Source: Pelargonium nanum
Taxonomy: Eukaryota > Streptophyta > Magnoliopsida > Geraniales > Geraniaceae
Reading direction: 5' to 3'
Length of the DNA stretch: 32,096 bases
Assembly: GCA_036897485.1 (NCBI GenBank)
Contig: JAYMTF010000657.1
Span: 1-32,096, forward strand
Part shown: positions 21,090 through 29,829 of the stretch, one piece after another
How the letters are laid out: each line of letters starts with the position of its first letter
How positions within the stretch are numbered: position 1 is the stretch's first letter
Made by a program: the position numbers and the translations under genes
The notes under the pieces: generated by a model
The model's input: only the letters and a program-made list of their open reading frames with translations
Told to the model about the DNA's origin: nothing
The model's database searches: none

Positions 21090-22905
21090 TAGTGGTATAT
21101 ATTCTGATGTCGATTTATCTTTTGCGAAGTCTGTTTGCTTAGAGCTTGAAAGAATGCTTAACTCGTTTTGGTGGGGTAGTAAGCGAAATGGCTCTCGGTT
21201 GATCCATTGGTTCGAGTGGAAGCATCTTTACAATGGTAACGGTTCGGGGGTGTTGGGTTTAAGCATATTCAGGATTTTAATATCGCGTTGTCGGGTAAGC
21301 AGGGATGGCGGCTCCTTACCAAGTCATCATATTTGTTTAGGCGACTATTTACAAGTCAGTATTTTTCGGGAATATGTTTTTTTGATGCTCCGTTTGGGTC
21401 GAACCCTAGCTTTCTATGGAGAAGTGTTCGGGAGTCTCAAGTTTTGTTGCGCAGGGGCTATTAGTGGTGAACAGGTCGTGGGACAAATGTTCGGGTTTTT
21501 CCCGACCCATGGATATCGGGTGTGACAGACTTTCGTGTTGTGTCCTCTACTGGTGGTGCTAATTTTAGAGCATTGAATAATGGGCTTCGAGTTATCGAGT
21601 TCATGTGCATGGGAGGCAAGGCTTGGGACCATGCTGTTGTGGTTATGCCATTGAGGATGGAGATGGATCGTCAGGTTCTCAATATTTCGTTTAGTACGTT
21701 TGCTTGCGGCGACTCATAGATGTGGGCGAGTGATCTAAAAGGTGTGTATTCGGTGAAGATGACCATGCTGTTGTGGTTATGCCGTTGAGGATGGAGATGA
21801 ATCGTCAGGTTCTCGATATTTTGTTTAGTACGTTTGCTTGCGACGACTCATAGATGTGGGTGAGTGATCCGAAAGGTGTGTATTCGGTGAAGATGGGGTA
21901 TAGGGCTTTGGTTGGTAAAGATGTCGATGATGGATTGTCGGAGTGGTGGATATTTGTTTGGAAGGCAAGTGTTCCTCCTAAATTTAAATTTCATATGTGG
22001 AAGTTGGTGTCAGATTGCTTGTCGGTGTTAACAAGGCTGGTGGGGAGGCGGGTGGAGATGTCGGTGTGGTGCGGTGTTTTTCCGGAGACAATGAATCACT
22101 TTGTTCTTCGGTGTGGGGGTAGTACAGAATGCTGGTCTAGGGTCTGTTTGTTGGGGTTGGTGTCTGCTGCTGCTTCTGTTTAAGAATAGTTGCAATTGTT
22201 GGTTCACAGGAAGGAAGATGGCTTGGTTGAGAAGGTGGTTGGGGTGTGTTGGGTTTTATGAAAGAGAAGTATCGAGATGGAATGAAATGGCAAGTGGTGG
22301 TCGACGAATAAGGTGTTGGAGGTGGCTTCGTTCACTGTTGAATAATGGGCAACGGTGTGGCGAGATGACAGTGGTGGTGGTGGGGGGGGTTGTGGTGTGG
22401 TTCGGTGGTGCGCAATTGGGAACATCCTCGGTGGGTGAAGGTGAATGTTGACGGGATAGTGTCGGATGGGTCGGGGCGGTTGGGTGGCTTGGCTGGATGA
22501 TGGGCGATGTGTTGGTGGTGGTTGCATGGCATGAGCTGGCCAGCCCGTGGCGGTTGTGGTAGAAGCAACAGCCTGCCAGGCTGCAATGGAGTGGGTGGCA
22601 GCTTAGGGTTGGGATCGGGTTATTTTCAAGCTTGATGATCAGTAGGTGGTTTAAAAAATCTCGTCTGCGAGTTCATATTCGAGTTATGTCGGCCTTCTTA
22701 TTAGTGATTGTCCTGACATTCTTACTTTTTCTTAATCATGTTCGTTGTGTGTTTACTAGAAGGTCTGCGAATGGTGTTGCTCATGTTCATGCTCGACACG
22801 CTATTTTCATGTCAGATTTTTATGTTTGGGACGAGATGGGGTTCCTAATTTTGCTTGTAATGATTTGATGCAATGAAGTTATGGTTTTCGTATAAAAATA
22901 TAAAA
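21090..22905 (+). pseudogene. 5'-truncated, broken L1-like LINE (end of ORF2)
   Basis: The + strand gives, in order but in changing frames, the C-terminal parts of a plant L1 ORF2. These are a post-RT stretch (LELERMLNSFWWGSKRNG, HWFEWKHL; 21145–21230), a zf-RVT region (WVSDPKGVYSVKMGYRAL and WKASVPPKFKFHMWKL; 21854–22010) and an RNase H-like end (VKVNVDGIVSDGSG near 22437–22478; RRSANGVAHVHARHAI near 22760–22808). The 3' end carries an L1-style TTGATGCAATGAAGTTATGG before an A-rich tail. Frameshifts, stops and an internal 134-base duplication show it is dead. The N-terminal endonuclease and the RT core are missing. Confidence 0.8.
21627..21894 (+). repeat. 134-bp tandem duplication inside the LINE remnant
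   Basis: GACCATGCTGTTGTGGTTAT starts at 21627 and again at 21761, and both copies run to GTGTATTCGGTGAAGAT. They differ at only a handful of positions, so the duplication came after the element had died. Confidence 0.85.
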
Positions 22906-23236
22906 AGTTACTTTTTATATATGAGAATATATAAAGAAGAATGACATTTATTTTGAAATAAATGATAGAACGAGCACTTATTAGTAAACGGATAAACTGT
23001 ATAATATAGTAAGTCAGACAATACATTCTCAGAAAAGAAGTGCCTTTGGAAAAAGTCAGCATAACGACATGTCGTTTAGGTGCTCAACCATGTCGGACTG
23101 TTATCGCGCCACACAGCATAAACGTCACCGTTTCAAGACAGGAGATACTTTTGCTCGGATATAATAACCACGAAGAAGATATTGTCAAATTTGTTATCTG
23201 TTAACAGAGCTCTGAGCTCGAACCAGGAAGACAACA
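22906..23236. other. Upstream region of the NusB-domain gene
   Basis: AT-rich sequence holding the presumed promoter of the gene at 23237. The only distinct object is a perfect 14-base palindrome (AACGACATGTCGTT, 23063–23076), about 160 bases before the start codon. No convincing TATA box was found. Confidence 0.45.
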
Positions 23237-26200
23237 ATGGAGGCAAGCTCACTCCTAACATTCTCGTCTTCTTCATACCCCAAATCCCATTTGGGTTTTC
23301 AATTCACTTCTTCTTCTTCGTCCTCTTCTTTTGCTTCCTCAAGGACATGCCGAGTTTTGACCTTCATTCCCAAAAGCCGCGTCTCCGTCTCGTGCCCCCG
23401 AAGCTCGCTTCGCACCTCGTTTTTGGCCGCCGAGGAGGCTCTGGAGAAGTCGGTAGACTCTGTGTCGTCGGCGACGACGAACGGGAAAGAAATGTTGCCG
23501 AAGATTGACAAGAGCGGCAGGTTCTGCAGCCCCAGAGCCGCCCGCGAGCTCGCTCTGTATGTTTCTCTTATTCTCGTGTTTCTCTGTTTGGTTGCTGAGA
23601 AAATGGAGGAAAATTGTGAACTTTGTTTGTTGTTAGCAACTGGGAAACTGGAAAGTTATGAAAATTTGAACTTTTTTCAGATACCCAATTTGGGTTCTTC
23701 AGTGATAAGTGTTTGTTAAGTTGCATCTTTTGTATTCAATCTTGAGTTTCATGACATTGGCAGGTCAATTGTTTATGCGTTTTTTTCTGTTTGGTTGCTG
23801 GGAAAATGGTGAACTTTGTTTGTTGTTAGCAACTGGGAAACTATAAAGTTTCAAAATTTGAACTTTTTTCAGATACCCAATTTGGGTTCAACAGTGATAG
23901 TGTTTGATGACTTTGGCAGGTCAATTGTTTATGCTTCGTGTTTGGAAGGGTCTGACCCGATTCGCCTATTTGAGAGGCGAGTAAATGCCAGAAGAGGTAG
24001 TTTTTTTTATTATTGTTTAAAGTGTTTAATAGGTTGCATAGTGGCCAATTCTGGCTAAACCCATGAGGGTTTATGGTTATCTCATTTCCTTGCCAATGTC
24101 TTGCATGTTCAGAACCGGGTTATGAATTTGACAAAGAGAGTCTATTGGAATACAACCCCATGAGTTTTGGAGGCCCTCCTGTCAGAACGGAGACAGCTGA
24201 AGAAGAGAATGAGCTTCTGCGCAATATTGAAAAGGAGTCCGCAATTGGTAACCACCCATTCATTAGTTCTAATTCTCTAGCTCTTTATGTTATTTAGTTA
24301 CTACATTCCGAGCAATTAAATTTTTCGCAATTAGAGAACTTGATTTATTATATAACTGACATTTCCTGACAAATGGATCTATTTGAACCATGGTCACGAA
24401 CAAGTGCTAAATGTGCTCCTGAAAGATAAGTTCGTACTGGTTAAGAAAATCATGTACATGTGAATTGCTGTTTTGAGCATGCTATGGTATTCGAGCGCAC
24501 TTTGTTATTCTTATGATTAAAATAAGCATTAGACTGCTTCATAGCAAAACCGTTACCTTCTTCTTACAGTACTGTATTGTGAGTTTTTGGAATTAGAACA
24601 ACTTAAAATACCGTTTCCATTCAATGTCGACCTTTTCTTTCTAGAGCGGTGAAGTTTTTGATCTAAGTTGAATTGGTGTTACTACACTAGAGCCTAGTCA
24701 CTAATTGGGCAATCTATATGAGGTTGTCATCATCATCAGCAAATGTAGCAGTTAACTGCTTGCCACTGAAATGCGTACTATACCCGACAAATAATAGGCT
24801 TCTGTGTACATGAATAGTATATGCATTTATGGTTGTTAGTTTGATGTTCGTAGAGAGGGAGAAAGAGAATCCAAACTTGCTCTCTCTGGCCAGATGGTGC
24901 TACTTGGGTCCACGAGTGCTCACTCAATATTCTTCGTTTACCACACCTCATCACTGCCTTACTGCTTAGAAAGTAAGCATGGCGTATAAGAGTCATACAT
25001 GCAAAGCCCCCATATCCAGATCGAATTTGGCATCACTATGTAGGAATATTTTGAGCAAGTATAGCTGCAAAAATTCCTGGAGATTTATGGTAATCCCACA
25101 AAAAGGGAACATGGCTACTATAGAACTATTTTGTTGGGCTAGTTATTGGAATTTGGTTTAACAACTTTTAGGTTTCATTAACATGTAAACCCTTTCTGAA
25201 AGGTATTATTATACCACACTCATTTACGATGTTAGTTCTAATTATTGTTTAAAAAAGTGTGTCCCAATGCACGAGGCTTTCATGTGAGGTTTAAGAAGGG
25301 ACATTCATGCAGCCTTACCCCTGCTTTTGCGTAGTTTTTTTTCCCTTATCAAGGTCACAAGGCTGACAAGAATTTAATCTGTGTTTCTTGTACCTCAGAA
25401 GCAGAAGTCCTGACAGCTCCTCCAAAGTTAGTATACAGCAAACTAATTCTGCGGTAAATCCCCTAATTTTGTAGATTTATTAGTTCTCCCTTTTCACTAT
25501 GAATGGTTTTTGCCCACAATAGTGTAGGTGTATGTTGCTGCTGTCTTTCTGAATAGAGCTAACCTTGTTTATGAGTGTTTTCTTTCTTCTTCATTGCAGG
25601 TTCACCCGAAAACTTTTGGTTGCGGTCATGGATTGTTGGAACAATCATGTTGCTGTCATAGACAGAGTTGCCCCAGAAAGTTGGAAGGTCTGAAAACACT
25701 ATAAAAAATTATGAATTGATTCATTTTTATTGTCTTTTCTACTTAGACATACGTTACTTATTGGAGATCAATCATATGCCATAGAAGCAGTACCTAGCAC
25801 AGAGAATAGTAGTTTGCTTAAGGTTGGTGGTCAACTTAGAAACCTATTGTCATGCAGTACATGCATGGCTCTCCGTGGTTAGTTGAGTGTGTGTGCATAT
25901 ATATCAGTCTAAAGTATCATTTCAAGCAGTTACCATGCACAACTCATCTCCCAAGATGTGAGTATGGAGAGATGATGCAAGATTCTAATCCTCAAGATTG
26001 ATAAGGATTATATTACTCAATAGTTAATTTTAGGGCATTTGTTTCTAATAAATCCATTTAAGACGTTAGCTTCTGTTTGGTTTCTAGCTGACTTAGAAGA
26101 CCCTTACTTCCCATCACCGTTCCATTTTCCACTTTGCATGGTTTTTAATCTTCTTTATCGACAAATTTCAGAATGAGCCAGCTGGCAGGATTTTGGAATT

Positions 26201-26519
26201 CAGCATTCTTCATTTGGCAATGTCCGAAATGGCAGTTCTGGGAACAAGGCACCAGATTGTCATTAATGAGGTATTCTTCTGCTACATGATTAACTTTTCA
26301 GCGTCCCTCTCTGTCATGTTATGACCTACTAGGATATCCGCTTTATTGAATATATCCTAATCTACCTGCATGAAGGCTGTTGATCTAGCGAAACGCTTCT
26401 GTGATGGGGCGGCGCCGCGTGTAATCAACGGGTGTCTCAGTACTTACATTAAGGATTTCAAAGGAACTGGAGTTAAGGCTGCTCCAGAAGCAAAGCAGCA
26501 AGTGTCGGCTGAAGTATGA
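23237..26519 (+). CDS. Plastid-targeted NusB-domain (antitermination-factor-like) protein, seven exons
   Basis: Exons are 23237–23556, 23920–23996, 24113–24247, 25399–25453, 25600–25687, 26172–26270 and 26376–26519. All splice sites are GT–AG and all phases close, giving 305 residues. The first ~60 residues are rich in Ser with few acidic residues, as in a chloroplast transit peptide. The C-terminal NusB fold follows: SPRAARELALSIVYASCLEG, then RKLLVAVMDCWNNH, GRILEFSILHLAMSEMAVL and the closing VINEAVDLAKRFCDG. It resembles the plant NusB-like protein family (Arabidopsis At4g26370). Bacterial NusB binds boxA RNA in rRNA antitermination; a role in plastid transcription or rRNA maturation is inferred. 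The central residues ~130–170 (PGYEFDKESLLEYNP onward) are a plant insertion. Intron 1 contains a duplicated copy of the exon 2 acceptor. Confidence 0.93.
23583..23934 (+). repeat. Tandem duplication spanning intron 1 and the start of exon 2 of the NusB gene
   Basis: Three blocks occur in both copies: CTGTTTGGTTGCTG (23584, 23787), CAGATACCCAATTTGGGTTC (23678, 23870) and GGCAGGTCAATTGTTTATGC (23759, 23915). The offset falls from about 203 to 156 because of small deletions. The first copy therefore carries a second intron end plus the first ~15 bases of exon 2 inside the intron. Confidence 0.85.
24248..25398 (+). other. Intron 3 of the NusB gene
   Basis: This 1,151-base intron has donor ATTG|GTAACC and acceptor TACCTCAG. 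No gene or element ends were recognised; the small open frames (24778–24996, 24979–25161) look accidental. Confidence 0.6.
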
Positions 26520-26805
26520 ACTGAAGGCATTAGAGCATATTACTCTGGCTCGACCCTATCAGAAGAATTCAGAAGTAACAAGTAAGTTAGGAGATTTTGG
26601 AGAAAAAACGATCGAGAAACAGCTTTATATTCTTCTCCTTGAGCAGATGTATCTGCGTAAAGCCAAGACACTGTTGAATACTTGATTAGAGGTTTGCAGT
26701 GTCCATTAAAACCTGTAGGGGTTGTAGTGAATATCAATATGCAAAAGTAGAGCAGTATATTGTATATGATTTGGTGTTGTAATATGGGTCTTTATGTACT
26801 GTTAA
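26520..26805 (+). other. 3'UTR of the NusB gene
   Basis: The stretch after the TGA is T-rich and has TTGTATATGATTTGG and TTGTAATATGGG motifs (26758–26787) typical of plant 3' ends. The real poly(A) site may lie in the first unit of the neighbouring repeat array. Confidence 0.45.
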
Positions 26806-27655
26806 TGTTGAAGATCTTGTAGTATTTTATCTCCATCAGTATTGGTAGCAGGTTATGAATTTGTGATTGATATATATCTGCACAAGCACAACATTGGTCC
26901 TTTAATTCTTAAGGGAGTGAGATGTTACTAGCAAAATTCTCATCGGATTTATGGATTATGGAATGCGAACGAAATTTAACAAGATGAACAAACTTAACGA
27001 GGAGGTTTTTTTTTTTATAAGCGACGGGGCAACATGCCTGTGTTTCTCACTCCCTAGTGGGAGCGTCACTCTATTAGTTGTTAGTGTTGAAGATCTTGTA
27101 GTATTTTATCTCCATCAGTATTGGTAACAGATTATGAATTTGTGATTGATATATATATATGCACAAGCACAACATTGGTCCTTTAATTCTAAAGGGAATG
27201 AGATGTTACTAGCAAAATTCTCATCGGATTTTATGGATTATGGAATGCGAACGAAATTTAATAAGATGAACAAACTTAACAAGGAGTTTTTTATTTATTT
27301 TATTTTTTATAAGCGACGGGGCAACATGCATGTGTTTCTTCCTCTCTAGTGGGGGCGTCACTCTATTAGTTGTTAGTGTTGAAGATCTTGTAGTATTTTA
27401 TCTCCATCAGTATTGGTAACAGGTTATGAATTTGTGATTGATATATATATGCACAAGCACAGCATGGTCCTTTAATTCTTAAGGGAATGAGATGTTACTA
27501 GCAAAATTCTCATCGGATTTATGGATTATGGAATGCAAACGAAATTTAATAAGATGAACAAACTTAACGAGGAGTTTTTTTTTATAAGCGACGGGGCAGC
27601 AGGCCTGTGTTTCTCACTCCCTATTGGGGGCGTTACTCTGTTAGTTGTTAGCTAT
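26806..27655 (+). repeat. Three-copy tandem array (279 and 292 bp periods) made of NusB 3' flank plus half a SINE
   Basis: AAGATCTTGTAGTATTTTAT begins at 26811, 27090 and 27382. Each unit runs through GATGAACAAACTTAAC, a T-run, and ATAAGCGACGGGGCA to TAGTTGTTAG. Units 1 and 2 join there directly to the next copy (TTGTTAG|TGTTGAAG), while unit 3 continues into the rest of the SINE. The copies are nearly identical except for the T-run. Confidence 0.9.
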
Positions 27656-27763
27656 CCCCTTAAAAACATAAATTTCACCCCATATCGTCGGCAAGAAGGC
27701 TCGAACCTAAGACCTCAAAGAGAATTCAAAACGCATCAACCGCTTGACCCAACATGCTTTAGT
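27575..27763 (-). mobile_element. tRNA-derived SINE with 11-bp target-site duplication
   Basis: TTAACGAGGAG flanks both sides (27564–27574 and 27764–27774). On the − strand the element starts near 27763 and has an A-box-like GGGTCAAGCGGTTGATGCG (27738–27750 on the + strand marks it). A perfect Pol III B box lies within GGTTCGAGCC (27698–27707). The body ends in TTATAAAAAAAAA, the A-tail being the T-run at 27575–27583. At 189 bases it has normal plant SINE size. The clear target duplication makes this the best-defined mobile element in the window. Confidence 0.85.
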
Positions 27764-27934
27764 TTAACGAGGAGTTGGTTCATGTTGTACAATTTTTCGC
27801 TTGTATCTCATAGGCAAGTCCTGTAACAAACTTGATAGATATTATCAAAATTATTATAGGGATATTGTATGTAATTTTTGCATAACTGACTTCATAAAGA
27901 GACAAGAAAACATATTTGAACAAAAATAAAAGAA

Positions 27935-27970
27935 AAACATGATATTCATTTTGGGATGGATAGGGTATTG
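27935..27970. mobile_element. Single Stowaway-like terminus
   Basis: CATGATATTCATTTTGGGATGGATAGGGTA resembles the right end of the MITE at 17345 (CATTTTGGGACGGAGGGAGTA), with a few changes. No matching left end was found in the preceding 250 bases, so only a truncated copy or a chance match remains. Confidence 0.4.
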
Positions 27971-28029
27971 ATTCGACTTCTTTGACTCGCTCAAATGTGA
28001 GGTTTGGCTATGACGTCGTCTTGCATTTC

Positions 28030-28780
28030 TCTTCCTCCATGGGTCAAGGTACACGGTGAATCAGGTCGGAGCTTCTTGACTTGAATTCGTGGGTCTCTTG
28101 TAAGGATTAACGCACCGTTAAACGTAAACCCCAAATGTGTGTCCATATAACTGCCTCTGTTGTGAGAATCATGATCTCCACACAAACTTTGAATGTAAAC
28201 TTGCATATTTGATGAATTTCGAAGATCGTTCGAAAAAACTCAAAAATTGTTCGAAGAATGCTTGAGAGATTATTATGCACTTCGAAGAGTTTAATTCTTG
28301 CGAGAGTGAAATTGTGATTTTACCTCTGGTGGGTGCCTCTATTTGTAGAATTCCAACTCACCTAATGACGAAGCGGCGTGTGATTGGTTGAGAATTTTGT
28401 AGGGGCCGCATTCGAACTTGGTTTTTTATTTTATCTCTGTGTTTTGCTTCTTCCATCCTATGAGAGCTCTCCAAGTTTTATAAGAGGAGTGAGAGTTTTG
28501 TTCCCAAATTAGGGAACATCTCCTTGTTTACTTGTGCATTAGTCATGATCACTACATACTTGAGATCAAATATTTTGCATAATGTGCTTCCCAAGAAGAG
28601 AGAAAGCGCTTATTGTGCTCCGCACCGGGGTGTTCGCAGATGGTCTTGAGGATGTGCCCTCATGTGTCTTGTCCTTACCTTATTGATCGTCTGCGAGCTA
28701 GACTCTTAACCCGACCTTTGTTCAAGGCCGACTCAAGGGTTTGATTAAATTGACTTTGATGAATGGTTTGATTTTTAGTG
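28030..28780 (-). mobile_element. LTR-like fragment of a gypsy-type retrotransposon (reverse strand)
   Basis: Read on the − strand there are TATA-like signals (TTATAAAACTTGG near 28480; CTACAAATAGAGGC near 28345). A leader with repeated TTCGAA/TTCTTCGAA follows, then ATTCTCACAACAGAGG and TTAACGGTGCGTTA (about 28175–28090). The last two blocks recur in order at the start of the window on the + strand. There is no coding region. Ends, primer-binding site and partner LTR were not located, so the extent is approximate. Confidence 0.4.
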
Positions 28781-28784
28781 CCAT

Positions 28785-29027
28785 GTGTTGACCTACTATC
28801 ACCATCTCGAACCATCCACCCCTCCCCTCACCTACCCTCCAAAGCAAAGGAAGCCCCCTGCACGTCCAGTTTCAGACGACGCCGAGGTGGAGCCAACCAC
28901 CCCGTCTCTCGCTCCACCACTTGCTAAACTATTTTCGACTGAACCCCCAGCCCAGTCCCTCTATGATCAGACTGACTGCCTCCCTCCTTCCCACCCCTAT
29001 GCTTCGCTCATGTCCTATCCATCTTGA
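28785..29027 (+). other. Unassigned proline-rich open frame, 80 codons
   Basis: The frame is rich in Pro, Ser and Thr (STPPLTYPPKQRKPPARP at the start) and stands out by GC content from its neighbours. It could be a scrap of a retrotransposon polyprotein linker or simply CT-rich DNA. No domain is recognised and there is no sign of a promoter. Confidence 0.25.
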
Positions 29028-29430
29028 CTACCTGATTCAGCCTGCAAAACTCTCAGCGATCCAAATGTTGTATCTAGACACTGCTCATTGTCATCCGCCG
29101 CACCATACACCACACAAAAGCAACTAGCAAACCGAAACTTACCGTTTGCGACAAGAACTCACCGTCTCAATGAGAAAGTCTGCATTTAGATCGAAGATTT
29201 TTTGGATCTCCCTACCAGCCATCTATAGTTATATATAGATAATTATTATAAAATATCATATCAACTTCATGTCAGCAAAACTAACGGTCAATTAACTCTA
29301 ACTAACAACAGAGACTAAATTGATCTCAAAATTCAACGTAGAAGGACTGATAAAAAGAGACTAATTTTAAGTTGAAGACTTTTTAGAAATTGAAGAACAA
29401 TGTGGACCATTAATGCTACAAAATTCGAAA
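29028..29430. other. Spacer, no feature recognised
   Basis: AT-rich sequence between the Pro-rich frame and the promoter-like unit. A short ATAGTTATATATAGATAATTAT stretch (29224–29247) is only low complexity. Confidence 0.4.
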
Positions 29431-29438
29431 CTATTGGG

Positions 29439-29580
29439 TGGGCTTTTAGCGGGTCCATATCCCAGCTGGGTAGTCTGTTTTACACCGCCGCTACATCTTA
29501 TTCACTTATTTCTAGGGTTTGCAGGGTTCCGCTCCCTATAAATACACACCTATCCGATGCACATCTCAAATCAACGAAAC
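29439..29580 (+). promoter_or_regulatory. Site II + telo box + TATA promoter of an unassigned transcript
   Basis: TGGGCT (site II type, 29439–29444), TAGGGTTT (telo box, 29513–29520) and a strong TATAAATA (29537–29544) follow in order. A start at about 29568–29575 and a CT-rich leader (CTTCTTCTTCTTCTT at 29590–29610) would be expected next. In plants site II with a telo box marks ribosomal-protein, translation-factor and snoRNA promoters. A second TAGGGTTTT lies at 29795, before a possible splice donor (GACAAG|GTAGAT, 29803). Confidence 0.55.
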
Positions 29581-29642
29581 TCTTCTCTGCCTTCGTCTTC
29601 TTCTTCTTCTTAGGTCTCTTTTTCTGTTAGATATAGATCTGT

Positions 29643-29711
29643 AATGCCTGATAATTGCAATTCTGTGATCTGAGACCAATGAATGGATCGGAGAATCTAT
29701 CGTCAGGCAAT
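29643..29711 (+). ncRNA. Candidate stem-loop RNA downstream of the site II/telo-box promoter
   Basis: The arms 29643–29670 and 29686–29711 can pair with 20 Watson–Crick pairs, two G·U pairs, four mismatches and one two-base bulge around a 15-base loop. The outer seven pairs (TGCCTGA/TCAGGCA) are perfect. The structure lies 70–75 bases after the predicted start of transcription. It could be a microRNA-like precursor, one arm of an H/ACA RNA or a 5'UTR fold. It matches no microRNA family that I can recall. Two short open frames (ATG at 29644, 9 codons; 29680, 19 codons) overlap it. Confidence 0.3.
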
Positions 29712-29829
29712 AGGAAAGCTTGTGTTTTCACGAACTAACCATTCGTATACGCTCTACCTTTAGCTCTGGTTATCCTCTTCTTCTAGGGTTTTCCGGTGAC
29801 AAGGTAGATACAAACACACCTCATCTTTC

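Noticed and set aside
22204..22586. His/Pro-rich open frames on the − strand (107 and 84 codons)
   Set aside because: They are antisense shadows of the G/T-rich RNase H part of the dead LINE.
26806..27655. CRISPR-like direct repeats
   Set aside because: The units are ~280–290 bases, contiguous and include a SINE; this is a tandem duplication in a eukaryotic genome.
27690..27755. A functional tRNA gene
   Set aside because: Boxes A and B are present but there is no anticodon arm or acceptor stem pairing; the A-tail and target duplication show it is a SINE.
29643..29711. Known microRNA genes (miR172- or miR394-like words in the hairpin)
   Set aside because: Only the first 7–8 bases resemble AGAATCT or ATTCTGT of those families; the rest differs, so no family name is given.
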